DNA of 7,106 nt from an uncultured Sphingomonas sp. (GTDB taxonomy: Bacteria > Pseudomonadota > Alphaproteobacteria > Sphingomonadales > Sphingomonadaceae), in assembly GCA_946886845.1 (NCBI GenBank), contig CAMPJH010000079.1, positions 1 to 7,106 of the forward strand, in the 5' to 3' direction. Both the position numbers and the translations under genes were made by a program. Positions 1 to 6,058 of the stretch are shown here, in pieces. The notes under the pieces are model-generated. The model was given only the letters and a program-made list of their open reading frames with translations, made no database searches and was not told the DNA's origin. Each line of letters opens with the position of its first letter. The stretch's first letter is position 1.

Positions 1-885
1 CGTCAGCACCGTGAAGATCGACGGGTCGGGATGGTCGAAGCTGATGCTGCCGATGGCGTTGAAATTGGCCAGGTCGTAGCGCCAGGGCGCGTAATTGCCG
101 TGCCAGGCGACGACGTCGAGCGGCGAATGATCGAGCGTCGTCGTCCACAAATGGCCGAGCGACTTTTGTACCAGCTCGGTCGCTTCGTCGCGATCTTCGT
201 GCCAGGCGACGGGCGTTTCAAAATCGCGCGGGCTGGCGAGGCCGTTCGATCCGATCGGGCCGAGATCGGGAAGGCGGAACGGCTGCCCGTAATTCTCGGC
301 GACATAGCCGCGCGCGGGACCGTCGAGCAGCCCGACCCGGAACTTCATTCCGCGCGGGATCAGCGCCACCGACCCCGGAGCGACCTCGATCCGCCCAAGT
401 TCGGTATCGATCCGAAGGCCGCCCTGCTGGGGCAGGATCAAGAGCTCGCCGTCGGCATTGACGAACACCCGCTCCATCGACCGGTCGGCGGAATAGAGAT
501 GCACGGCGCAGCCCTCGAGTTCCTCGGGCCGCCGGGCGTGAAGCATCGTCGCCAGCCCATCGACGAAATCCTTGCCGGCCGGCAGGTCTTTCGGCGGATC
601 CCAGCGCAGGCGGTTCGGCGCCAGCGGTTCGCCGTCGGCCGGGGCGCCAAAGAGGGGCGCTGCGTCGTAGAGAGTGAAGGGGCGGTGGTCGGCGGTCGGA
701 CGCATCCGGTACAGCCAGCTGCGCCGATTCTCGTGGCGGGCCATGGTAAAGGCGCTGCCCGACAGCTGCTCGGCATAAAGGCCGAACGCGGGGCGCTGCG
801 GGCTGTTGCGGCCCTTGGGAAGCGCGCCGTCGACGGCTTCGCTTTCGAAATGGCCGCCGAACCCGCTCATGTAGCGAAGCATCAT
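1..885 (-). CDS. hmgA: Homogentisate 1,2-dioxygenase, N-terminal 295 residues (3' end outside window)
   Basis: This Fe(II) enzyme opens the ring of homogentisate to maleylacetoacetate in cytosolic phenylalanine/tyrosine breakdown. The minus-strand frame is open from position 885 to the window edge. It begins [17 protein letters not shown], matching the family N-terminus (usually YxSGFGxxFxSEA). Other family stretches follow: the RMRPTADH region (about residues 53-60), [46 protein letters not shown] (261-268) and [14 protein letters not shown] at the end. H285 in FDHPDP corresponds to the second-shell catalytic histidine known in the family. The iron ligands lie further on, outside the window. 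The family is about 430 residues long, so roughly two thirds is present. The start is chosen by similarity: two ATG codons are adjacent (885 and 882), and no good Shine-Dalgarno precedes either. No frameshift or internal stop is seen. A terminator-like hairpin 37 bases upstream separates it from the preceding minus-strand gene, so any promoter of its own must be very close. Confidence 0.96.
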   Translation of the reverse strand, partial: MMLRYMSGFGGHFESEAVDGALPKGRNSPQRPAFGLYAEQLSGSAFTMARHENRRSWLYRMRPTADHRPFTLYDAAPLFGAPADGEPLAPNRLRWDPPKDLPAGKDFVDGLATMLHARRPEELEGCAVHLYSADRSMERVFVNADGELLILPQQGGLRIDTELGRIEVAPGSVALIPRGMKFRVGLLDGPARGYVAENYGQPFRLPDLGPIGSNGLASPRDFETPVAWHEDRDEATELVQKSLGHLWTTTLDHSPLDVVAWHGNYAPWRYDLANFNAIGSISFDHPDPSIFTVLT

Positions 886-921
886 GGCCAACCGGTTAGT
901 GCGTCGCTCGCGCAAACTCAA

Positions 922-955
922 ACGGGCGCAGCTCCCGGGAAGGAGCTGCGCCCGT
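922..955 (-). terminator. Probable intrinsic terminator of the 66-residue membrane protein gene
   Basis: A perfect 14-bp inverted repeat (arms 922-935 and 942-955, left arm ACGGGCGCAGCTCC) encloses a 6-base loop. Read on the minus strand, the GC-rich stem is followed by TTTGAGTTTG, a T-rich though interrupted tail. On the plus strand no T-rich tail follows. It lies about 70 bases past the stop of the small membrane protein gene and 37 bases before the hmgA start, so it probably ends the small-gene transcript and insulates hmgA. A palindromic operator or an attenuator in an hmgA leader are alternatives, because an arm of this length would also suit a dimeric regulator. Confidence 0.6.
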
Positions 956-1026
956 CACGCGCGGGACTCGCCTACCGCGCGTCTGCCGGGCGCGGTGGTC
1001 GATGACCGACCGCACCCCCGCTGATC

Positions 1027-1227
1027 TCACTGGACGTTGACGTTGATCTCTTCTGGAACCGTAATGTCGGTATCGTCGCCACCGAAGCCGAGCTGTTCGC
1101 GGTAGACGAACAGAAGCACGAGCACGACGATGACCAGGACGACGACCGCGACTACTCCGCCGCCGCCTCCGCCGCCATCGCGCTCGATGATCGTCGTATG
1201 CTCCGTATCGCGGTCTTCATCCGCCAT
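1027..1227 (-). CDS. Small single-span membrane protein with a Gly7 run (66 aa), uncharacterised
   Basis: I recognise no named family. Similar short Gly-run plus transmembrane proteins are, in my recollection, common hypothetical proteins in sphingomonads. Three parts are visible. The first is a charged hydrophilic N-terminus (1-17, rich in Asp, Glu, Arg and Thr). Next come seven consecutive glycines (18-24) leading into a Val/Leu-rich transmembrane helix (about 25-41). The last is a short acidic tail (42-66) ending PEEINVNVQ. There is no cleavable signal peptide, so it is probably an inner-membrane protein; orientation is not decidable. The start is well supported: a GGGAGG Shine-Dalgarno lies 8 bases before the ATG at 1227. 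The same frame stays open far upstream, but that part overlaps the divergent lipoprotein gene and has no supporting signal. A stress-sigma promoter candidate (1268-1292) lies just upstream and a terminator-like hairpin downstream, which suggests a single-gene transcript. The glycine run is encoded by a GGC/GGA triplet repeat. Confidence 0.85.
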   Translation of the reverse strand: MADEDRDTEHTTIIERDGGGGGGGVVAVVVLVIVVLVLLFVYREQLGFGGDDTDITVPEEINVNVQ

Positions 1228-1267
1228 TGGACGAACCTCCCTGTTGACCTGTTTGAGTTGCGAAACG

Positions 1268-1292
1268 AACGAACGCGTTGCGGCCCGGTTCC
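1268..1292 (-). promoter_or_regulatory. Candidate sigma-EcfG (general stress response) promoter for the small membrane protein
   Basis: On the minus strand GGAAC (1292-1288) is followed after exactly 16 bases by CGTT (1271-1268). This matches the GGAAC-N16/17-CGTT consensus established for the alphaproteobacterial EcfG sigma factor. The -35 element continues as GGAACC, also favoured. Transcription would start around 1260, giving a leader of about 33 bases that contains the GGGAGG ribosome binding site. A second CGTT follows directly (spacing 20) but is too far away to be used. The match, orientation and distance to the gene are all right; a short motif can still occur by chance. Confidence 0.6.
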
Positions 1293-1307
1293 GAGTCGGG
1301 TCGGAAC
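1288..1307. repeat. Perfect 7-bp inverted repeat joining two divergent GGAAC elements
   Basis: GTTCCGA (1288-1294) and TCGGAAC (1301-1307) are exact reverse complements separated by six bases. Each arm carries a GGAAC reading outward, toward the minus-strand membrane protein gene on one side and the plus-strand lipoprotein gene on the other. The simplest reading is two back-to-back -35 elements. A binding site for a dimeric regulator is the alternative. It lies midway in the 131-base divergent intergenic region. Confidence 0.65.
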
Positions 1308-1326
1308 ATTCCCTCGCTGTCGCGTT
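1303..1326 (+). promoter_or_regulatory. Possible sigma-EcfG-like promoter for the lipoprotein gene (spacing 15)
   Basis: GGAAC (1303-1307) is followed after 15 bases by CGTT (1323-1326). The elements are intact, but the spacing is one base shorter than the usual 16-17 of EcfG promoters. It points toward the lipoprotein start at 1359, about 32 bases away, which fits a leader of about 25 bases. The short spacing makes it weaker than the minus-strand partner, and it may be a weak or different ECF promoter. Confidence 0.35.
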
Positions 1327-1358
1327 GTCCCTCTCGGATTGCACGTCTACCGGAGGGT

Positions 1359-1922
1359 ATGTTGCGGACATCGATTGCATTGACTGCGCTGATATTCGCA
1401 CTGGCCGCGTGCAGCGTCGAATCTCCGCCGGCGGAGAACGTGGCCGCGCCGGCCAATGAGGCGGAGCCCTTGTCTCCGCCTGAGCCGGGAGCGCCGGGCG
1501 GGCTTCCGATCCAGGCGGGAACGCCCGAGTCCGAGCCCGACGGGCCGATCGATCCGAAGAGCGCCGAAGGGGCCGGCCAGGTGCTTCAAAGCTTCGGCGC
1601 GCTGATCGAGCAGAAGCGCTTCGGCGAAGCGCGCCAACTGTGGGCCGGGGGCACGCCGCAGGCCCAAATGTCGGACGCCGAGTTCGCCGCCCAGTACGGC
1701 GGCTATTCGGAGATCCACCTGCAGGTCGGCGCGCCGGGCGACATGGAAGGCGCGGCCGGGTCGCTCTATATCGATATTCCAATCGTCCTCTACGGCCGGC
1801 TGGCCGACGGCCGCCAGTTCAGCCGCTCCGGGACCGCGACCCTGCGCCGGGTCAACGACGTACCCGGCTCGACCGAAGCGCAGCGCCGCTGGCACATCGC
1901 CGGCATCGATTTCGCCAACTGA
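1359..1922 (+). CDS. Predicted lipoprotein (187 aa), uncharacterised
   Basis: I do not recognise the family. The N-terminus is a type II signal peptide: MLRTSIALTALIFA followed by the lipobox LAAC, with the lipidated cysteine at residue 18. A Pro/Ala/Glu-rich linker (about 19-68) then leads to one folded domain (about 69-187). That domain has an early helical part (GQVLQSFGALIEQKRFGEARQLW) and then a beta-rich part (SLYIDIPIVLYGRL, SGTATLRRV, RWHIAGIDF). The helix-then-strand layout is reminiscent of NTF2-like folds, but this is a guess. The reading frame extends upstream to 1278, but the signal peptide and a GGAGG (1352-1356) favour the start at 1359. The spacing of that GGAGG to the ATG is only two bases, so the TTG codon at 1362, five bases away, could be the real initiator. 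It is followed 27 bases later by the DUF2171 gene, probably in the same transcript. Confidence 0.85.
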   Translation: MLRTSIALTALIFALAACSVESPPAENVAAPANEAEPLSPPEPGAPGGLPIQAGTPESEPDGPIDPKSAEGAGQVLQSFGALIEQKRFGEARQLWAGGTPQAQMSDAEFAAQYGGYSEIHLQVGAPGDMEGAAGSLYIDIPIVLYGRLADGRQFSRSGTATLRRVNDVPGSTEAQRRWHIAGIDFAN

Positions 1923-1949
1923 CCTGAAACCGCAAGAAAGGACAGGAAC

Positions 1950-2216
1950 ATGAGCAACATCGACGAAATCCGCGAGCATATGCAGGTGATCGACGCCGAA
2001 GGAACGCCGGTCGGCAAGGTCGACCGTATCGAGGGCGACCGGATCAAGCTGACCCGCGACAGCTCGAGCGCCGGCATCGGCAGCCACGCAGGCCACCATC
2101 ATTTCATCCCGAAGGGCCTTGTCGCCGACGTCGAGGGGGACACCGTTCGGCTTTCGGCGCGAATCGATGCGCTCGAGGCGATCTTCGAAACCGAAGAGGG
2201 CGGCGAGTCGGCCTAA
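1950..2216 (+). CDS. DUF2171 domain protein (88 aa)
   Basis: The protein is a short single-domain member of DUF2171, a PRC-barrel-like family with no assigned biochemical role. Characteristic stretches are IREHMQVIDAEGTPVGKVDRIEGDRIKL near the start, the HHHFIPKGLV segment, and VEGDTVRLS further on. There is no signal peptide or membrane segment, so it is probably cytoplasmic. A purine-rich AAAGGACAGGA precedes the ATG at 1950 at ordinary ribosome-binding distance. Its length fits the family. It sits 27 bases after the lipoprotein stop on the same strand with no terminator visible between them, so the two are probably co-transcribed. If the candidate EcfG promoter upstream is real, this gene would be stress induced as well. 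The family assignment is by recalled pattern and is fairly secure; the function is unknown. Confidence 0.88.
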   Translation: MSNIDEIREHMQVIDAEGTPVGKVDRIEGDRIKLTRDSSSAGIGSHAGHHHFIPKGLVADVEGDTVRLSARIDALEAIFETEEGGESA

Positions 2217-2227
2217 GCGGCCTCAGG

Positions 2228-2262
2228 CATGAGCAGCGTGCTTGCTGATGCCCCGCATCAGC
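2228..2262. terminator. Weak overlapping hairpins at a convergent gene end, possible bidirectional terminator
   Basis: Between the DUF2171 stop (2216) and the metallopeptidase stop (2258) there are only 41 bases. They contain GCTGATGC (2244-2251) facing GCATCAGC (2255-2262) with a 3-base loop, which overlaps the metallopeptidase stop codon. An alternative imperfect stem runs from GCAT (2228) to ATGC (2251). Neither has a T-run on either strand, so termination here may instead depend on Rho. Confidence 0.25.
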
Positions 2263-4021
2263 TGTGCCGCTGCTTCTCCGCCGCGATCCAGGCGTTGATC
2301 TGCGCCTCGAGTGCGTCGAGCGGCACCGCGCCCTGGCCGAGCACCGCGTCGTGGAACCGGCGCAGGTCGAACTTGTCGCCCAGCTCGCGCTCGGCCTTGC
2401 TGCGAAGCTCGCGGATCCTGAGCTCGCCCAGCTTGTAGGCGAGCGCCTGGCCGGGGTTCGAGATGTAGCGATTGACCTCGGCGTCGATATTGGCGTCGGT
2501 CAGCGTGGTATTGTCCTTCATGAAGGCGACCGCCTGGTCCTTGGTCCAGCCCTTCGAGTGAATGCCGGTGTCGACCACCAGCCGCGACGCCCGCCACATC
2601 TCATAGCCGAGCCGCCCCATGTCCTTTTGCGGCGTGTCGTACAGCCCCATCTCGATCCCGAGCCGCTCGGAATAGAGGCCCCAGCCTTCGACGAATGCGG
2701 TGAAGTAGCTGCCATATTTGCGCCACGCCGGCATCTCCAGCTCCTGCTGTGTGGCGAACTGCATGTGATGGCCGGGCACCGCCTCGTGCACGGTCAGCGC
2801 CGGGATTTCCCACAGTGGCCGTTGGTCGAGCTTGGTGGTGTTGACGAGGTAGAAGCCGGCAACCCCGGCATCGGGGCTGCCGGGCTGGTAGCGGGCGGTG
2901 GTATCGCCCGGCGCGGTCGCCGCCGCCATCGGCCGGATCCCGTAGGGCAGGCGCGGCAGCCGGGTGAACAGGCTCGGCATCTTACCGTCGATGGTCTTGG
3001 CCATCGCCGCCGACGCTGCGAGCAGCGCCTCGGGGCTCGTCACATACCATTTGGGGTTGGTCCGCATGTCGGCGATCATCGCCTCGCGGCTGGCGAAACC
3101 GGCCTTGCTCGCGACCTGCTCCATCTCGGCCCGGATGCGCGCGACCTCGCTTAGCCCAAGCGCATGGATTTGCTCGGGCGTCATCTCGGTCGTCGTGTAG
3201 TTGCGGACGAGATAGGCGTAGTATTCGTCGCCCTGCGGAAGAGCCGTCGCGGCGACGCCCTCCCGGCACTTCGAAGCGAGCTGGGTCGCGTAGAGCTGCG
3301 CGAACGCCTCGTACGACGGGTTGATCCGGTCGCGGATCAGCGCCGCCGCGCGCGCCTTGAGCGAATCCCAATCGGCCTGGCTGACAGTGGCAGGTTTCGA
3401 CCCGGCGAACGGCGCGTAGAAGCGCGATTTAGCCGGGTCGGCGGAGATATTGCCGCTAATCGTTGCTGGAAAGCCGGTCAGCGTGACGCACGGCTGGACA
3501 AAGCCCTCGCGCGCCGCCTTGACGCTGATCTCGCCGTACGAGCGCATCCGGTCGGGCACCTGGCCGATCCGCGCCAGGTAATTCTCGTAATCCGCCTTGT
3601 CGTGGAACGGCTGGCTCTCGCCGATGCTGGCGTAATAATCGTGATAGCTGCCGAGCGTCGAATAAAGCATTTGCCGGGCGCCGAAGCGATTGCCCTCGAC
3701 CGCGTTCTGGAGCGAGCGCCTGAGGATCGCATAATTGGTCTGGTCGGCCGCCGGCAGGGCACTCGCGGGAATCGCGTTCAATCGATCGAGAAAGCCCTGG
3801 GCCAGCGCCGCCTGCCGGTCCATCGCCGCCAGGCTGAGCTCGTCGAGCTGGGCGTCGTAGGTCTTCACCCCCGCCGACGTCGCCAGCAGCGGCGACTCCT
3901 TGAGCTGCGTCGCCCAATAGTCGTCCATCAGCGCATGGAAGTCCTCGACCGGCCCGGCGAGCGCCGGCGAAGCGAGTGCGATCGAAGCGGCGCCGATCAG
4001 CGCGAGCGACAGTTTACGCAT
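2258..4021 (-). CDS. Secreted DUF885-family zinc metallopeptidase (587 aa)
   Basis: The protein belongs to the DUF885 group, predicted zinc peptidases related in motif to M2/M3-like gluzincins; the natural substrate is unknown. A Sec signal peptide is clear (MRKLSLALIGAASIALASPALA, likely cut after A22), so it acts in the periplasm or outside the cell. The family metal motif HEAVPGHH occupies 412-419 (H412, E413, H418/H419), and EGWGLYSE at 445-452 supplies the likely third ligand glutamate. The C-terminal family motif NPGQALAYKLGE starts at 522. The length of about 590 residues is normal for secreted members. The start at 4021 is supported by the signal peptide and by GGGAGGG seven bases before it; the frame stays open upstream into ubiG, but that part is not signal-like. 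It lies 32 bases after the ubiG stop on the same strand, so the two are probably co-transcribed although no functional link is obvious. All catalytic motif residues are present. Confidence 0.93.
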   Translation of the reverse strand: MRKLSLALIGAASIALASPALAGPVEDFHALMDDYWATQLKESPLLATSAGVKTYDAQLDELSLAAMDRQAALAQGFLDRLNAIPASALPAADQTNYAILRRSLQNAVEGNRFGARQMLYSTLGSYHDYYASIGESQPFHDKADYENYLARIGQVPDRMRSYGEISVKAAREGFVQPCVTLTGFPATISGNISADPAKSRFYAPFAGSKPATVSQADWDSLKARAAALIRDRINPSYEAFAQLYATQLASKCREGVAATALPQGDEYYAYLVRNYTTTEMTPEQIHALGLSEVARIRAEMEQVASKAGFASREAMIADMRTNPKWYVTSPEALLAASAAMAKTIDGKMPSLFTRLPRLPYGIRPMAAATAPGDTTARYQPGSPDAGVAGFYLVNTTKLDQRPLWEIPALTVHEAVPGHHMQFATQQELEMPAWRKYGSYFTAFVEGWGLYSERLGIEMGLYDTPQKDMGRLGYEMWRASRLVVDTGIHSKGWTKDQAVAFMKDNTTLTDANIDAEVNRYISNPGQALAYKLGELRIRELRSKAERELGDKFDLRRFHDAVLGQGAVPLDALEAQINAWIAAEKQRHS

Positions 4022-4031
4022 GCGAATCCCT

Positions 4032-4046
4032 CCCCTGGAACAGGGG
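4032..4046 (-). promoter_or_regulatory. Small hairpin touching the metallopeptidase ribosome binding site
   Basis: In the 32-base gap between ubiG and the DUF885 gene, CCCCTG (4032-4037) pairs with CAGGGG (4041-4046) around a 3-base loop. In the minus-strand mRNA the downstream stem arm supplies the first G residues of the GGGGAGGG Shine-Dalgarno. The stem could lower initiation on the second gene or couple it to ubiG translation. At 6 bp it may have no effect. Confidence 0.25.
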
Positions 4047-4053
4047 CGAGAGC

Positions 4054-4782
4054 CTAATCGGCGCGAATGGCGGTGACCAGATAGTTGAGGCGGATGTCGT
4101 CGCTGAGATGAAGCCCGCGGGTCGGCGACCAGGCGATGCCTTCGACGTCCATGCACCGCAGTCCCGCCTCCGCGAGCAATGCCTTCATCCCGTCGGGCGC
4201 GATGAACGCGTCAAAATCATGCGTTCCCCTTGGGATTTCGCCCAGGCCCTCGCCGATGGTGATCATCATCAGCCGCGACCAGGCGGTCCGGTTGGGGGTC
4301 GACAGGATCAGGAGGCCGCCGGGCGCCAGGCGCGCCGCGATCGCCTTCAGGAAGGCGGCCGGGTCGGCGACATGCTCGATCACCTCGAGCGCGGTGACGA
4401 GATCGAATTTCCCTTCAATCTCTTCGACCGCGGCGGCGCGATAATCGATCTCCAGCTGCTGGCCCCTGGCGTGATCCTGCGCGGCGGCGATCAATTCCGG
4501 CGCGGCGTCGATCGCAGTCACTTTTGCGCCCAACCTTGCCAGCGGCTCGGCGAGAAGACCGGCGCCGCAGCCGACGTCGAGCGCCTGCTTGCCCTCGAGC
4601 GGCTTGAACCCGGTTTCATCGAGCGACCAATGCTGGTCGATCCGGTCGCGGATGTAAGCGAGCCGTACCGGATTCAGCCGGTGCAACATCTTCTCTGAGC
4701 CATCCGGGTCCCACCAGTCGCCGGCGTGCGACGCGAACTGGGCGATCTCCTCGGGCACGATCGATGAACTTGTTTCGGCCAT
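4054..4782 (-). CDS. ubiG: Ubiquinone biosynthesis O-methyltransferase UbiG (242 aa)
   Basis: UbiG carries out both O-methylations of ubiquinone synthesis, on 2-polyprenyl-6-hydroxyphenol and on 3-demethylubiquinol, using S-adenosylmethionine at the inner membrane surface. The N-terminal family region includes EEIAQFASHAGDWWDPDGSEKMLHRLNPVRLAYI (11-44). The SAM-binding motif LDVGCGAG is at 68-75, with an acidic residue ending strand 2 at D92 (AIDAAPE). The post-motif EVIEHV is at 133-138, and RLAPGGLLILSTPNRT follows at 151-166. The late GTHDFDAFIAP and GLHLSDDIRLNYL segments are also typical of UbiG. The length matches the family. The ATG at 4782 follows AGGAGG at five bases. It is divergent from lysC across 43 bases, a neighbourhood commonly seen in alphaproteobacteria, and is followed by the DUF885 peptidase gene. 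No anomalies are seen. Confidence 0.96.
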   Translation of the reverse strand: MAETSSSIVPEEIAQFASHAGDWWDPDGSEKMLHRLNPVRLAYIRDRIDQHWSLDETGFKPLEGKQALDVGCGAGLLAEPLARLGAKVTAIDAAPELIAAAQDHARGQQLEIDYRAAAVEEIEGKFDLVTALEVIEHVADPAAFLKAIAARLAPGGLLILSTPNRTAWSRLMMITIGEGLGEIPRGTHDFDAFIAPDGMKALLAEAGLRCMDVEGIAWSPTRGLHLSDDIRLNYLVTAIRAD

Positions 4783-4798
4783 GACGGCCTCCTAACAG
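4770..4798 (+). promoter_or_regulatory. Possible weak sigma-70 promoter for lysC inside the ubiG 5' end
   Basis: TTGTTT (4770-4775) and TAACAG (4793-4798) are separated by 17 bases. Each matches three of six consensus positions, and the start of transcription would be about 20 bases before the lysC ATG. The -35 part lies in the first codons of ubiG and the -10 part overlaps the ubiG ribosome binding site. Because only 43 bases separate the two divergent starts, at least one promoter has to overlap the other gene. The match itself is weak. Confidence 0.25.
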
Positions 4799-4825
4799 GA
4801 CGCGCCGGTCAGCCCAAGGAGCGCA

Positions 4826-6058
4826 ATGCCCCGTATCGTCATGAAGTTCGGCGGCACGTCGATGGCCGGGATCGAGCGCATTCGCAGCGTCGCGGCTCGA
4901 GTCCGCCGCGAAGCCGAGGACGGCAACCAGGTGCTGGTAGTGGTCTCGGCAATGGCTGGGGAAACCGACCGGCTGGTGCAATTGTGCCGCGAGGCGGCCG
5001 CGCTCCACGACGCGCGCGAATATGACGTGGTGGTCGCTTCGGGAGAGCAGGTCACCGCCGGCTTGCTGGCGATGACCCTCCAGAACATGGGCCTCAACGC
5101 GCGCAGTTTCATGGGCTGGCAGCTGGTCAAGGCGTCGGGAGTCCATGGCAACGCCCGGGTCGACAAGGTCGAAGGCGCGCTGCTCGACGAAGCGCTGTCG
5201 GGCGGGACGGTCGCGGTGATCCCGGGCTTCCAGGGAGTATCGGAGGATGGCCGGCTGGCGACGCTCGGCCGCGGCGGCTCCGACACCAGCGCGGTCGCCA
5301 TCGCCGCCGGCCTCAAGGCCGACCGCTGCGACATCTACACCGACGTCGACGGCGTCTACACCACCGATCCGCGGATCGTTCCCAAGGCGCGCAAGCTCGA
5401 TGCGATCACCTTCGAGGAGATGCTCGAGCTTGCCGGAGTCGGCGCGAAAGTGCTTCAGCCGCGCTCGGTCGGCCTCGCAATGCGCGAGAAGCTGCCGCTG
5501 CGCGTGCTTTCCGCGTTCGAGGACTTGCCCGGAACGCGGGTCGTTGCGGAGCTTTCAGGAGCGGACATGGAGAGGAATGAAATCGCTGGCATCGCCGCGG
5601 ACCGCAACGAGGCGCGAATCACCCTGACGAACATCGCCGACAAGCCGGGGACGGTCTCCGCGGTGATGACCCCGCTCGCGGAGTCCGGAATCCCGGTCGA
5701 TATGATCGTCCACGCCGCAACCCGTTTGGGCCAATCCAGCGACCTGACCTTCACCGTCCCGCGCGCCAGCCTGGCGCAGGCGCAGTCGGTCATTGAAAAG
5801 CTCAAGGACGGGATCGGCTATGGCGAGCTGCTGGCGGACGACTCCGTCGCCAAGGTCAGCATCGTCGGGGTCGGGATTCGCTCGAACCCCGGCCTCGCCG
5901 CGAAGATGTTCGAAACCCTCGCCGAGCGCGGCATCAACCTGCTCGCCGTCACAGCTTCGGAGATCAAGGTCAGCGCGCTGGTCGCCGAGAGCGAGCTCGA
6001 GCTGGCGGTTCGGGTGCTGCACACCGCCTTCGGCCTCGATGAGGACAAGGCGGCATGA
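4826..6058 (+). CDS. lysC: Aspartate kinase LysC (410 aa) with two ACT domains
   Basis: The enzyme phosphorylates aspartate to 4-phosphoaspartate, the first step toward lysine, threonine, methionine and diaminopimelate. The kinase domain (about 1-245) shows KFGGTSM (7-13), [11 protein letters not shown] (38-48), [10 protein letters not shown] (71-80), [11 protein letters not shown] (146-156) and [12 protein letters not shown] (172-183). Two ACT domains follow: the first from about 264 ([16 protein letters not shown]) and the second from about 344 ([29 protein letters not shown]), with SEIKVS at 378-383. These domains normally bind the feedback inhibitors lysine and/or threonine. The length of about 410 residues is typical of the monofunctional bacterial form. 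AAGGAG lies four bases before the ATG at 4826. The stop overlaps the start of the flavin oxidoreductase gene (ATGA), so the pair is probably one operon. An internal ribosome binding site may produce a separate regulatory subunit. Confidence 0.97.
   Translation: MPRIVMKFGGTSMAGIERIRSVAARVRREAEDGNQVLVVVSAMAGETDRLVQLCREAAALHDAREYDVVVASGEQVTAGLLAMTLQNMGLNARSFMGWQLVKASGVHGNARVDKVEGALLDEALSGGTVAVIPGFQGVSEDGRLATLGRGGSDTSAVAIAAGLKADRCDIYTDVDGVYTTDPRIVPKARKLDAITFEEMLELAGVGAKVLQPRSVGLAMREKLPLRVLSAFEDLPGTRVVAELSGADMERNEIAGIAADRNEARITLTNIADKPGTVSAVMTPLAESGIPVDMIVHAATRLGQSSDLTFTVPRASLAQAQSVIEKLKDGIGYGELLADDSVAKVSIVGVGIRSNPGLAAKMFETLAERGINLLAVTASEIKVSALVAESELELAVRVLHTAFGLDEDKAA
5557..5569 (+). promoter_or_regulatory. 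Internal ribosome binding site and ATG for a possible LysC beta subunit
   Basis: Inside lysC, AGGAG (5557-5561) stands five bases before the in-frame ATG of codon 248 (5567). Initiation here would give a 163-residue protein beginning [20 protein letters not shown] and consisting only of the two ACT domains. In Bacillus subtilis and Corynebacterium glutamicum, lysC makes a beta subunit from an internal start at the equivalent linker. The signal here is as good as the signals of the annotated genes around it. That it is used is inference. Confidence 0.5.

Noticed and set aside
339..343. Further GGAAC occurrences, for example near 277, 339, 2343 and 3604
   Set aside because: They lie inside coding regions, and I judged none to be placed like a promoter upstream of a gene start.
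31..1005. 324-residue plus-strand open frame
   Set aside because: It lies antisense to hmgA, whose minus-strand translation matches homogentisate dioxygenase throughout. The plus-strand product is Arg/Gly/Ala-rich with no recognisable domain, typical of high-GC shadow frames.
1228..1782. Upstream extension of the 66-residue protein to a 251-residue frame
   Set aside because: The extension is Arg/Pro-rich, overlaps the divergent lipoprotein gene and has no ribosome binding site, whereas the ATG at 1227 has a strong one.
1347..2102. 251-residue minus-strand frame opposite the lipoprotein and DUF2171 genes
   Set aside because: It is antisense to two genes with clear signals (lipobox, DUF2171 pattern). 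Its composition is of the shadow type and it crosses their intergenic gap.
3164..4057. 297-residue plus-strand frame, with another at 2264-3154
   Set aside because: Both are antisense to the DUF885 peptidase, which carries intact metal motifs and a signal peptide; the antisense products show no domain.
4776..4792. GGCC...GGCC inverted repeat around the ubiG start
   Set aside because: Four-base arms in GC-rich DNA are expected by chance and overlap coding and ribosome binding sequence.
5555..6022. 155-residue minus-strand frame inside lysC
   Set aside because: It is a mirror of the ACT-domain coding region, with no start signal and no recognisable protein family.
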